Shown here: piece by piece, positions 1-7,531 of the stretch
Layout of the letters: each line of letters begins with the position of its first letter
Position numbering within the stretch: position 1 is the first letter of the stretch
Source: Acidobacteriota bacterium
Lineage (GTDB): Bacteria; Acidobacteriota; Thermoanaerobaculia; Gp7-AA8
Length of the DNA stretch: 64,000 nt
NCBI GenBank assembly: GCA_021325515.1
Contig: JAJPHC010000015.1
Span: forward strand, 1 to 64,000
Reading direction: 5' to 3'
Position numbers and translations under genes: made by a program
Notes under the pieces: generated by a model
Database searches by the model: none
The model's input: the letters and a program-made list of their open reading frames with translations, nothing else
What the model was told of the DNA's origin: nothing

Positions 1-642
1 ACGTCGTACACGCCGAACGGCCGCGCCGTCATCCGGATGGAAGACATCTCCGGCGCGTATGACGCGCGGCAGTTGAAGAAGGCCGATTTCCTCCTGATTC
101 TCAACCGCAACGAGAACATCATTCCCGCGGTCGCGAAGCTCGAGGGGCCGCTGGCCGCCGCCTACTTCATGCTCGGCGAAACGAAGGGAACATCCGCCGG
201 CGGCGCAGCCGAAGCGGGCAAGTCGCTGCGCGTCCCGGGAACGAATCCGTTCTTCCCGCTGCTGCACGCGTATCAGGGCAACCGCATGCTCGAGCTGATG
301 AAGGAGAGCCCGATGGAGGTTTACCTCCTCAACACGGGACGTATCGGCGGAGATGACAAGGATGAGCGCTCGAAGAAAGTTCGCATCCAGCACTCGTCGG
401 CCATCGTGAAGGCGATCGCCGAGGGAACGATCAAGTGGGAGAAGGATCCGGACTTCGGCTATCTCGTCGCGACCGAAGTTCCCGAGATGGACGACGCCGA
501 TTACCTGCAGCCGAAGAAGATGTACGAGCGGCAGGGAAGGATCGACGAGTACAACGCGCTGGTCGCGAAGTACAACGAGGACCGGCGAAGCTACCTCCGG
601 AAGTGGAAGGGCCTGAGCGAGGAGATCGTGAACGCGATCTGA
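1..642 (+). CDS. pckA: Phosphoenolpyruvate carboxykinase (ATP), C-terminal part
   Basis: Partial gene: the frame is open from base 1 and the start lies outside the window. About 213 C-terminal residues are present. They resemble the end of ATP-dependent PEP carboxykinases: a segment ending YLLNTGRIGG parallels the LVNTGW region of the E. coli enzyme, followed by a helix that corresponds to TRAIIDAI and a lysine-rich C-terminus. The enzyme interconverts oxaloacetate and PEP in gluconeogenesis. The nucleotide-binding P-loop would be upstream, so ATP versus GTP type is judged by similarity only. A strong hairpin terminator follows at 696-722. No partner gene is seen on this side. Confidence 0.8.
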   Translation, partial: TSYTPNGRAVIRMEDISGAYDARQLKKADFLLILNRNENIIPAVAKLEGPLAAAYFMLGETKGTSAGGAAEAGKSLRVPGTNPFFPLLHAYQGNRMLELMKESPMEVYLLNTGRIGGDDKDERSKKVRIQHSSAIVKAIAEGTIKWEKDPDFGYLVATEVPEMDDADYLQPKKMYERQGRIDEYNALVAKYNEDRRSYLRKWKGLSEEIVNAI

Positions 643-644
643 TC

Positions 645-833
645 AATGGGAGTATGGGACCGATAGGACCTATGGGACCTATAGGCGGATCACCGAAGCC
701 CCGCGATTCTGCGGGGCTTTTTCATTTCTGCCCATTCTCCCGCCACCCAAAGCCGAGTGATTCTCGAATGTTCTTCCAGCTCCGCCTATAGGTCCTATAG
801 GTCCCATAGGTCCTATCCCTCCCATCCCTCCCA
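645..833. repeat. Inverted nonamer arrays after pckA
   Basis: Left array (about 645-687) is a run of 9-bp units alternating ATGGGACCT and ATAGGACCT. Right array (about 781-833) is the same unit in reverse complement. The pckA terminator and about 60 bp of unremarkable sequence lie between them. A transcript could fold the arrays into a long imperfect hairpin. The same unit recurs at 59203-59285, and a related unit at 27110-27199 and 63107-63209. Confidence 0.85.
696..722 (+). terminator. Rho-independent terminator of pckA
   Basis: A perfect 9-bp stem (AAGCCCCGC, 6-nt loop, GCGGGGCTT) runs directly into five T residues. It lies 54 bp after the pckA stop, inside the nonamer repeat region. Confidence 0.9.
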
Positions 834-837
834 GCCC

Positions 838-880
838 TTGACAAATTCATCGCAGATCGCAATATTAGTATTGCAATCTG
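838..880 (+). promoter_or_regulatory. Promoter with overlapping 28-bp palindromic operator
   Basis: A TTGACA -35 box (838-843) is followed after 17 bp by AATATT (861-866), a fair -10 box. The -10 lies inside a near-perfect palindrome at 853-880: half sites CAGATCGCAATA and TATTGCAATCTG around TTAG, one mismatch pair. The palindrome ends 4 bp before the ATG of the XRE-type regulator, so a repressor bound there would block its own operon. The 5' UTR would be only about 12 nt and shows no Shine-Dalgarno sequence. Confidence 0.7.
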
Positions 881-884
881 CACT

Positions 885-1361
885 ATGACCGTCGGCGAGA
901 AACTCCGCTACCTCAGAACCGTGGAAGGCACGCTTCGCGGTCTCGACCGCGAGATGACGCAGCAGGCCGTCGTCGAAGCCATCGAGAAAGAGCTCGGCCT
1001 GCGCATCAGCCAGTCGTATCTCTCGCAGATCGAGCGCGGGCAGCGCCGCCATCTGACCAACACCAGCCGCATGACGCTCGCGAAGTTCTTCCGCGTTCAT
1101 CCCGGCTATCTCGTCGATGATCCCGAGAATTTTCACACCGAGCTCACGTCCGACGTCCGCACGCTCGAGGACAATCTCGATCTCTGGCTGGCAGGCGGAG
1201 CCGAGCGCTTCGCGCACGATCGGGCTGTGAGTGAAGCGCTCGTCAAGCTCGCCAGACATCCCGACACGCGCCGCGTCATGGCGCTCGTCTCCGCGATCCT
1301 CGATTCGCCCGAGCTCGTCGAGCGTCTGTTGCAAGTACTCCGGCCGGAGGTTGTTGCATGA
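885..1361 (+). CDS. XRE-family transcriptional regulator
   Basis: 158-residue cytoplasmic DNA-binding protein. Residues about 5-75 form a helix-turn-helix of the XRE/Cro type, with the typical ISQSYLSQIERG recognition stretch. The C-terminal half is helical and has no recognised ligand domain. It is the first gene of an operon with NfeD, flotillin and PspA; the next start codon overlaps its stop by 4 bp. The palindrome just upstream is its likely binding site, suggesting autoregulation and control of the membrane-stress operon. The ATG is placed 4 bp after that palindrome with no ribosome-binding site. Family assignment is firm; the regulated signal is unknown. Confidence 0.85.
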   Translation: MTVGEKLRYLRTVEGTLRGLDREMTQQAVVEAIEKELGLRISQSYLSQIERGQRRHLTNTSRMTLAKFFRVHPGYLVDDPENFHTELTSDVRTLEDNLDLWLAGGAERFAHDRAVSEALVKLARHPDTRRVMALVSAILDSPELVERLLQVLRPEVVA

Positions 1362-1924
1362 ACTGGGAATCGATCTATCTCACGGTCTTCGTCATCGGCC
1401 TGGTGCTGACTCTGCTCTCGCTCTTCGCCGGTCACATCCATCTGCCGATTCACCTGCCGCACGCGTTCAACGTTCATCTTCACGGCGGCGGGGCGGGGCA
1501 CATCGGTCCGCTCAACACGACGACCATCGTCGTCTTCCTCACCTGGTTCGGCGCGACCGGCTATCTCGTCACGCACTATCACAGCCTCGCCGCAGGGCTC
1601 GCGTTCACGGCCGCGATCATCGCCGGCTTCATCGGCGCCGCGCTCATGTACGTGTCGGTGATCCGCACGTTCATGATGAACGAGCATCCGCTCCGCGATG
1701 ACGATTTCGAAATGACCGGCGTCCTCGGGCACATCAGCGTGCCGGTGCGGGAAGACGGCGGGACGGGCGAGCTCATTTACACGCAGCAGGGAACGCGCCG
1801 CAGTTGCGGCGCCCGCAGTGAAGACGGCGCGCGCATCGAGCGCGGCACCGAGGTCGTCGTCCTGCGCTATGACAAAGGAATCGCCTGGGTCCGTCCGTGG
1901 GACGACCTGCAGAAAGAGGCGTAG
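1358..1924 (+). CDS. NfeD-like membrane protein
   Basis: 188 residues. An N-terminal transmembrane helix (about 6-25) is followed by a His/Gly-rich loop, then two hydrophobic segments (about 50-70 and 77-100), then a soluble C-terminal beta domain (about 118-185) of the NfeD/OB-fold type ending in WVRPWDDL. NfeD proteins are membrane partners of flotillin/SPFH proteins and are commonly encoded next to them, as here. The ATG overlaps the stop of the regulator gene (ATGA), implying translational coupling. The flotillin gene starts 12 bp downstream. Best described as a YqiJ/NfeD2-like flotillin partner. Confidence 0.75.
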   Translation: MNWESIYLTVFVIGLVLTLLSLFAGHIHLPIHLPHAFNVHLHGGGAGHIGPLNTTTIVVFLTWFGATGYLVTHYHSLAAGLAFTAAIIAGFIGAALMYVSVIRTFMMNEHPLRDDDFEMTGVLGHISVPVREDGGTGELIYTQQGTRRSCGARSEDGARIERGTEVVVLRYDKGIAWVRPWDDLQKEA

Positions 1925-1936
1925 GAGGAAAACTCA

Positions 1937-3367
1937 ATGTTCGGACTACCAATGGGACTCGTGATCGTCGTCGCAGTCGTCGGCGCATTCATCATCGCCG
2001 GAATGATGTTCGCCAGCTTTCTGCGGAAGGTCGCCCCCAATCAGGCGCTGATCGTCTACGGGCTGCGCGGCACGCGCGTCGTCACGGGCCACGGCACGAT
2101 CGTCATGCCGCTCATCGAGCATGCGCATGAGCTCTCGCTGGAGCTGATGTCATTCGATGTCGCGCCGAAGCAGGACATGTACACGAAGCAGGGCGTGGCG
2201 GTGACCGTCGAGGCGGTGGCGCAGATCAAAGTGAAGAGCGACACGCTCTCCATCAAGACGGCGGCCGAGCAGTTCCTCACGAAGACGCCGGCTCAGCGCG
2301 AAGGTCTCATCCGCCTCGTGATGGAAGGCCACCTGCGCGGCATCATCGGCCAGCTCACCGTCGAAGAGATCGTGAAGCAGCCGGAGATGGTCGCCGACCG
2401 CATGCGCTCCACCTGCGCGGAAGACATGACGAAGATGGGGCTCGAGGTCGTCTCGTTCACCATCAAGGAAGTCAAGGATCAGAACGAATACATCACGAAC
2501 ATGGGACGTCCGGACATCGCGCGCATCAAGCGCGATGCCGACGTCGCCGCCGCGGAGGCGGAGCGCGACACCGCGATCAAGCGCGCCCAGGCACAGCGCG
2601 AGGCTGCGATCGCGAAGGCGCAGGCCGATCAGGCTCGTGTCGAAGCGGAGACGGCATCGCTGTCGAAGCAGGCCGAGGCGACGCGCGACCTCGAGATCAA
2701 GAAGGCGCAGTACCTCGAGTCGATGAAGCGCCAGCAGGCGCAGGCCGACAAGGCCTACGAGATTCAGACGAACGTGATGCAGCAGCAGGTCATTGCGGAA
2801 GCGGTGCGCGTGCAGCAGATCGAGAAAGAAGCGCAGGTGAAGGTGCAGGAAGCGGAGATCAACCGCCGCGAGAAAGAGCTGATCGCGACGGTGCTGAAGC
2901 AGGCCGAGATCGAGAAGCAGCGCATCGAAACGTTAGCCAACGCCGAGCGGCAGAAGCTCATCGCAGAGGCCGAAGGCCGCGCCGCCGCGACGCGCTCGGA
3001 AGGTGAGGCCGAGGCCGAGATCATCTTCAAGAAGGGCGAGGCGGAAGCGAAGGCGATGAACGTCAAGGCCGAGGCGTATCAGGAATGGAATTCCGCGGCG
3101 GTCGTCGACAAGCTCATCACCGGATTGCCGGAAGTCGTCAGGGCGATGTCCGCACCGCTCTCGCAGATCGACAAGATCACGATCGTCTCGACCGGCAACG
3201 ACTCCGCCGCCGGCGTGAACAAGATCACCGGAGACATGGCGAAGATGGCCGCACAGGTGCCCGCACTCTTCGAAGCCCTTTCCGGCATGCAGATGTCCGA
3301 GCTCCTCGGCCGCGTCAAGCAGATCGGCGACAAGGTCGAGCCGAAGGTGCCGATCAAGGAAGCATAG
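1937..3367 (+). CDS. Flotillin (SPFH/band 7) family protein
   Basis: 476 residues. A single N-terminal membrane segment (about 7-27) is followed by an SPFH domain (to about 200), then a long coiled coil rich in Glu, Ala, Lys and Gln (about 200-390) typical of flotillin and YqiK proteins. Such proteins assemble membrane microdomain scaffolds. A good Shine-Dalgarno (AGGAGG) precedes the ATG. The gene sits between nfeD-like and pspA, the usual neighbourhood for envelope-stress flotillin operons. FloT or YqiK would be acceptable names; I leave the symbol blank because the subgroup cannot be fixed by eye. Confidence 0.9.
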   Translation: MFGLPMGLVIVVAVVGAFIIAGMMFASFLRKVAPNQALIVYGLRGTRVVTGHGTIVMPLIEHAHELSLELMSFDVAPKQDMYTKQGVAVTVEAVAQIKVKSDTLSIKTAAEQFLTKTPAQREGLIRLVMEGHLRGIIGQLTVEEIVKQPEMVADRMRSTCAEDMTKMGLEVVSFTIKEVKDQNEYITNMGRPDIARIKRDADVAAAEAERDTAIKRAQAQREAAIAKAQADQARVEAETASLSKQAEATRDLEIKKAQYLESMKRQQAQADKAYEIQTNVMQQQVIAEAVRVQQIEKEAQVKVQEAEINRREKELIATVLKQAEIEKQRIETLANAERQKLIAEAEGRAAATRSEGEAEAEIIFKKGEAEAKAMNVKAEAYQEWNSAAVVDKLITGLPEVVRAMSAPLSQIDKITIVSTGNDSAAGVNKITGDMAKMAAQVPALFEALSGMQMSELLGRVKQIGDKVEPKVPIKEA

Positions 3368-3376
3368 GAGGTTGTC

Positions 3377-4036
3377 ATGGCACTCCTGGAACGCGTCACC
3401 GCGTTGATTCGAGCCAATCTCAACGACCTCGTCGAGAAGGCCGAGGATCCTGAGAAGATGCTCCGGCAGGTCATCGTCGACATGGAAAATCAGCTCATCC
3501 AGGTGAAGACGCAGGTCGCGGTGGCGATCGCCGACGAACATCTGCTGGACAAAAAGCAGAAGGAGAACGGCGAATCGCGCCGCGACTGGATGCGCCGCGC
3601 GGAGCTCGCGGTGGACAAGGGAAATGACGCGCTGGCGCGCGCCGCACTCGAACGGAGCGAAAGCTATCGCGTCGCCGGCGAGGCGCTCGAAGAGCAGATC
3701 CAGCAGCAGCGCGCGCAGACCGAGACGTTGCGCACCTCGCTGCGCAAGCTCGATCACAAGCTCCGTGAGGCGCGCGAGAAATGCGACCTGCTGATCACGC
3801 AGAAGCGGCGCGCACGCACGATGCAGCGCGCCGCCGACGCGAAGGCTGGCGGTTCATCGGGAAAGCTCGATCGCGCGCGCCGCCAGATTCAGGAAGAGGA
3901 GCTCGTCGCATCGACGCGCGCGGAGATGGCGGGAATCGAAGAGCGGTTCGAAGAGCTCGAGCGCAACGAACGGATCGAGCAACTGCTCAACGATTTGAAG
4001 GCGAGCCGCGGAGCGCGGGCGTCTCGCCCGCAGTGA
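3377..4036 (+). CDS. pspA: PspA/IM30 family membrane-stress protein
   Basis: 219 residues, almost entirely alpha-helical coiled coil, starting MALLERVTALIRANLNDLVEKAEDPEKM, shown here only as the family-defining start of PspA/IM30. These proteins polymerise on the inner face of the cytoplasmic membrane and help to maintain its integrity. A GGAGG ribosome-binding site precedes the ATG. It is the last gene of the operon. The last residues (RGARASRPQ) and the TGA stop are encoded by a pair of REP-like hairpins at 4015-4057, so the native C-terminus may have been replaced. Confidence 0.88.
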   Translation: MALLERVTALIRANLNDLVEKAEDPEKMLRQVIVDMENQLIQVKTQVAVAIADEHLLDKKQKENGESRRDWMRRAELAVDKGNDALARAALERSESYRVAGEALEEQIQQQRAQTETLRTSLRKLDHKLREAREKCDLLITQKRRARTMQRAADAKAGGSSGKLDRARRQIQEEELVASTRAEMAGIEERFEELERNERIEQLLNDLKASRGARASRPQ

Positions 4037-4057
4037 TCGGGCGTCCCGCCCGATCAC
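4015..4057. repeat. Twin REP-like hairpins overlapping the pspA stop
   Basis: Two adjacent perfect hairpins: 7-bp arms GCGGGCG/CGCCCGC with a TCT loop (4015-4031), then 11-bp arms GTGATCGGGCG/CGCCCGATCAC with a TCC loop (4033-4057). The pspA stop codon (4034-4036) is inside the second. They lie between the convergent pspA and lptFG genes and could also terminate transcription, but no T-run follows. Confidence 0.8.
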
Positions 4058-4078
4058 GAATAAGAATCGCTGGGCAAG

Positions 4079-6490
4079 TTACGTTTCCACGTGGAGGAAC
4101 ATGTACGTCGCGGCGATGGCAAAGAGCACGTTCGCACTCCACGCTGAAAGAATCGGCGGTAGATTGCCGACCTCGCCGAACTTCGTGAAGAGCGCGAACG
4201 TGATCCAGTAGACGATGCCGAGGATCAGCGCGATCCCGACACCGTACAACGCCCCGCGCTTGCCGATGCGAAACGCAAAGGGGAGAGCGATCATCGCCAT
4301 CACCAGGCTCAGCACCGGCCATGACGTCTTCGTGTAGAGCTTCACACTGAACTCTTCCTGCGCATACCCCGCATTGCGAATCGTGTCGATGTACCGCCGC
4401 AGCTGATTGAAGGTCATCTGATCCGGCGACTTCACCTCGGTCTCGAAGTCGGCGGGCTTCTCGGCGTATTGCAGACGCACGGGCTGCGCGATGGCGGTGT
4501 AAGTCGAACCGCCGTTGTCGGTGAACGAGCGCATCCAGCCGTTCTCGAAGACCCATCCTTCACCATCCCATCGCGCACGCTGCGCGAAGACGCGGCGCGT
4601 GAGCCGGAACTCGGTCGGATGCATCTCGAACACCTGCACCTGATTCAGGACCTTGTTGTCCTTGTCGTAGGAAAGAAAGTTGAGCAGATAGTGGCCCTTG
4701 CCGAGGAGCCAGAGCTTCTGCTGCGCGGAAATGGGGATCGGCTTCTTGCCCTTGATCCGCGCCTCGATCTGCGCGAGCCGCTGATTCGAATAGGGCAGGA
4801 CGAAATCGAGTAGCAGGTAGGCGAGGATGCTGATCAGCCCCGCGACCGCGAGAATCGGCAGCGCAACGCGATAGAGAGACACGCCCCCCGACTTGATCGC
4901 GGTGACCTCGTTGTTCTTCGACATGATCCCGAACGTGACGAGAGTCGCGACGAGCACCGAGATCGGCAGCATCCAGTGGAAGATCTGGAAGAGGAAGAAA
5001 CGGAAGTAGGAGGCCACGAGATGGAACGGGATCTTGTGCTCGCGGATGTCGTTCGCGATCTCCGTGTACTGGATGATCAGCATCAACGCGATCGTCGACA
5101 GCATCACGAGACCGAGCACCTTCAAAAACTCGCTGAGGATGTAGCGGTCGAGGATGTTGGGAAACGTGATGTCGAGGCGATTGAGAATCGACGACGTTTC
5201 CTGCGTCGCGACGCCGTCCAAACCCTTGCGGTTCTTGCGCGCCGTGATCGCGGTGCGCAGACGCGTCAGGATTCCGCCGGAGTCTCCACGCTGCGCACCG
5301 ATGTCGCGGTTCGCGCGGATCAGCAGGTAGACGCCGAGGATGAAGAGGAGCACATCGGCGGTCCACATGCCGACGACGGGAGGAATCCGGCCATTCGCCG
5401 CGAGCTGCTCGCCGTTATTGATGAGGACGTAATAGAAAACGATGATCGCGATACTTAAAGAGAATCCTGAGCTTTTCCCGCCGCGCCGATTTGTGATGCC
5501 GAGCGGCAGACCGACGATCCCGAACACGATGCAGGCGAATGGAATCGCGAACTTCTTCTGAATCTCCACGCGCGCGAGGTTGTAGGTCTCACGGTCCGCG
5601 GCATGCCGCAGTTCCTTTGCCTGGCGAAGGAGCTCCCAGAGCGTCATCTCGCGGAACGACCTGCTCGCGGAGCGCGTCGTCTGTTCACCCGGCATCTTCT
5701 GCGGCAGCAGGAGCCGCTGCAGCGCATTGCGATTCAGGTCATAACGTTCGGGCTTGCGTGGATCCCACACGTGCGTTTCAGCGATGTGCAGGTTCAGCCA
5801 TGTCTGGCGAGTCTGCTTGACCGTGGCGATGTTTCCGTCGCGCGCGATGATGATTCGCTGCCCGCCGCGCTGGCCGAACGTGCCGCCGGAATTCTCGCGA
5901 TGCGCCGCCGCGACTGCGCCCGCTGGCGTCGTCGGTTCGCTTTCGTCCGGGCGGTTGTCGACGACGAATACGCCGCGCCATTGACCTGTGCGCGGTTCGA
6001 CGTCGTCGACGTAGATCATCAGGTTCTCGAATTCGTCGTAGAAGATGCGCGGCTTGATTTCTTTCGCGGCCGATTGCGTGACGATGTCGCTCGTCATCCT
6101 TGCCAGCTCCGCGTTGCCGCGCGGCAGCACGTAGATCATCAGATAGAGGTTCAGCACGAACACGACGAAGCTGAAGAGGAAGACCGGCAGGTAGATCGTG
6201 CGCGTGGAGATGCCGAGCGCGCGCATGGCGATGATCTCGGAGTCCGAGGAGAGGCGTCCGATCGCGATGAGGATTCCGAAGAGCAGCGACATCGGCACGG
6301 TGAGGACGATGATCCACGGGAGCGAGAGTGCGAGGAGCTTGAAAACGGTCGTTGCCGGAAGCGAGCGGCGGATGATGAGGCCAGCGAGGATGAAGAGCTG
6401 GCGCATCAGGATGATCGACGTATAGAAGATGAAACCGAGGACGGTCGGACCGACCATTTCCTTGAGGATGTAGCGAGTCAGGATCTTCAT
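4079..6490 (-). CDS. Fused LptF-LptG LPS-transport permease
   Basis: 803 residues from ATG 6490 (a TTG at 6499 is an alternative). Two LptF/LptG-type permeases are joined. The first (about 1-400) starts with a membrane anchor and has six predicted helices around a periplasmic beta-jellyroll; after a basic cytoplasmic linker, the second starts near ILDRYILSEFLKVLGL (about 435) and repeats the layout. LptF and LptG normally are separate about 360-residue partners that, with ATPase LptB, extract LPS from the inner membrane. LptB (26344-27093) and LptC/A (27196-29145) are elsewhere in the window. A TACAAT -10-like box lies at 6503-6508. No Shine-Dalgarno is visible. Confidence 0.88.
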   Translation of the reverse strand: MKILTRYILKEMVGPTVLGFIFYTSIILMRQLFILAGLIIRRSLPATTVFKLLALSLPWIIVLTVPMSLLFGILIAIGRLSSDSEIIAMRALGISTRTIYLPVFLFSFVVFVLNLYLMIYVLPRGNAELARMTSDIVTQSAAKEIKPRIFYDEFENLMIYVDDVEPRTGQWRGVFVVDNRPDESEPTTPAGAVAAAHRENSGGTFGQRGGQRIIIARDGNIATVKQTRQTWLNLHIAETHVWDPRKPERYDLNRNALQRLLLPQKMPGEQTTRSASRSFREMTLWELLRQAKELRHAADRETYNLARVEIQKKFAIPFACIVFGIVGLPLGITNRRGGKSSGFSLSIAIIVFYYVLINNGEQLAANGRIPPVVGMWTADVLLFILGVYLLIRANRDIGAQRGDSGGILTRLRTAITARKNRKGLDGVATQETSSILNRLDITFPNILDRYILSEFLKVLGLVMLSTIALMLIIQYTEIANDIREHKIPFHLVASYFRFFLFQIFHWMLPISVLVATLVTFGIMSKNNEVTAIKSGGVSLYRVALPILAVAGLISILAYLLLDFVLPYSNQRLAQIEARIKGKKPIPISAQQKLWLLGKGHYLLNFLSYDKDNKVLNQVQVFEMHPTEFRLTRRVFAQRARWDGEGWVFENGWMRSFTDNGGSTYTAIAQPVRLQYAEKPADFETEVKSPDQMTFNQLRRYIDTIRNAGYAQEEFSVKLYTKTSWPVLSLVMAMIALPFAFRIGKRGALYGVGIALILGIVYWITFALFTKFGEVGNLPPILSAWSANVLFAIAATYMFLHVET

Positions 6491-6616
6491 GCGGCTCAAG
6501 GGATTGTACGTGCGGAGAGAGTGCCCGGCCGGTTTTCCTCAGGGTCTGATAAGATAGATTATGTTAAATCCGAGAGGGGAAACTTGGGGCTCCTGGTCCC
6601 GTATCCTGCTCGACGA

Positions 6617-7531
6617 ATGGCAAAGCTCCGGACGCTTCTTCGTCTCATCCTCTTTCTCGCAATCGTTTCCGCACCCTCCTACGTGCTCAAGCGCTGGCTC
6701 CGGATGTCTTCCTTCCACCCCGGCGAAGACGTTCTCTTCCTCCTCAGGTGCGCGGTCGACATTCCTCTCACTCTGTTTGCGACGTGGCTGATGGGACGCC
6801 TCGAATCGCGTACCGTTGCGGAGTACGGACTGCCATCGCGCCGCATGTTCCGTAGCGAGTTCTGGCGTGGTGCGCTCACCGGCTTTGCCAGCGTGAGCGC
6901 TCTTGTCGGCGCCATGGCTCTTGCCGGCGTCTTTCACGTCGAAGGCGTCGCGCTGCACGGCGCAGCAATCGTGAAATGGGCAGCGGCCTACCTGTTCGTC
7001 TTTGTCCTCGTCGGTGTACGCGAGGAATTCAGCAGCCGCGGCTACCTTCTTTCGAATCTCTCCGAGCTCCTCGGCTTCTGGCCGGCGGCAATCGCAACGT
7101 CGATTCTGTTCGGCATCGCGCATCTCGGCAATCGGAACGAGACCTGGACCGGCGTCGCGAACGCGGCTCTGTTCGGCCTGGTGATGTGCGCGATCCTGCG
7201 TCGCACGGGCAACCTCTGGATGCCGATCGGACTGCACGCCGCGTTCGACTGGGGGGAAACCTATTTTTATGGAGTGGCGGACAGCGGAGCGATCTCTCCC
7301 GGGCATCTGCTGAACACGAGATCGTCCGGCTCTGCCTGGCTGTCCGGCGGCGTCGTTGGACCGGAAGGCAGCGTGTTCTGCTCACTCCTGTTCGTCACGC
7401 TGTTGGTGCTATTCGCGAGACGGATGCGGAGACCAAACGCCGCTCAGCGCTCGCCGCTTCCGCAAAGCGACCCGATCACTCTCGCAGCCTCGGGCTCGAT
7501 CGCAAACGGAGACCGCGGATCGGCGAACTGA
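6617..7531 (+). CDS. CPBP-family intramembrane metalloprotease
   Basis: 304-residue polytopic membrane protein, about seven to eight hydrophobic segments. It has the CPBP (Abi/Rce1) motifs: EExxxR at residues 136-141 (REEFSSRG), a His at 169 in FGIAHLG, and a His at 207 in GLHAAFDW; these coordinate the catalytic metal. Members cleave prenylated or membrane substrates; the substrate here is unknown. ATG 6617 is chosen because upstream sequence reads antisense through lptFG. It is divergent from lptFG, and its 3' end overlaps the convergent spermidine-synthase-like gene by 88 bp. Confidence 0.85.
   Translation: MAKLRTLLRLILFLAIVSAPSYVLKRWLRMSSFHPGEDVLFLLRCAVDIPLTLFATWLMGRLESRTVAEYGLPSRRMFRSEFWRGALTGFASVSALVGAMALAGVFHVEGVALHGAAIVKWAAAYLFVFVLVGVREEFSSRGYLLSNLSELLGFWPAAIATSILFGIAHLGNRNETWTGVANAALFGLVMCAILRRTGNLWMPIGLHAAFDWGETYFYGVADSGAISPGHLLNTRSSGSAWLSGGVVGPEGSVFCSLLFVTLLVLFARRMRRPNAAQRSPLPQSDPITLAASGSIANGDRGSAN

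Noticed and set aside
645-690. Frame reading MGPIGPMGPIG, like collagen Gly-X-Y repeats, also at 59212
   Set aside because: The nonamer unit happens to encode it. It has no start context, is interrupted within a few units, and occurs in intergenic inverted arrays.
4085-4100. parS-like CACGTG core at TTCCACGTGGAGGAAC
   Set aside because: Inside the lptFG coding end and only partly matches the parS consensus.
5603-6616. Long upstream extension of the CPBP frame (from 5603)
   Set aside because: It is antisense to lptFG, whose conserved protein lies on the other strand.
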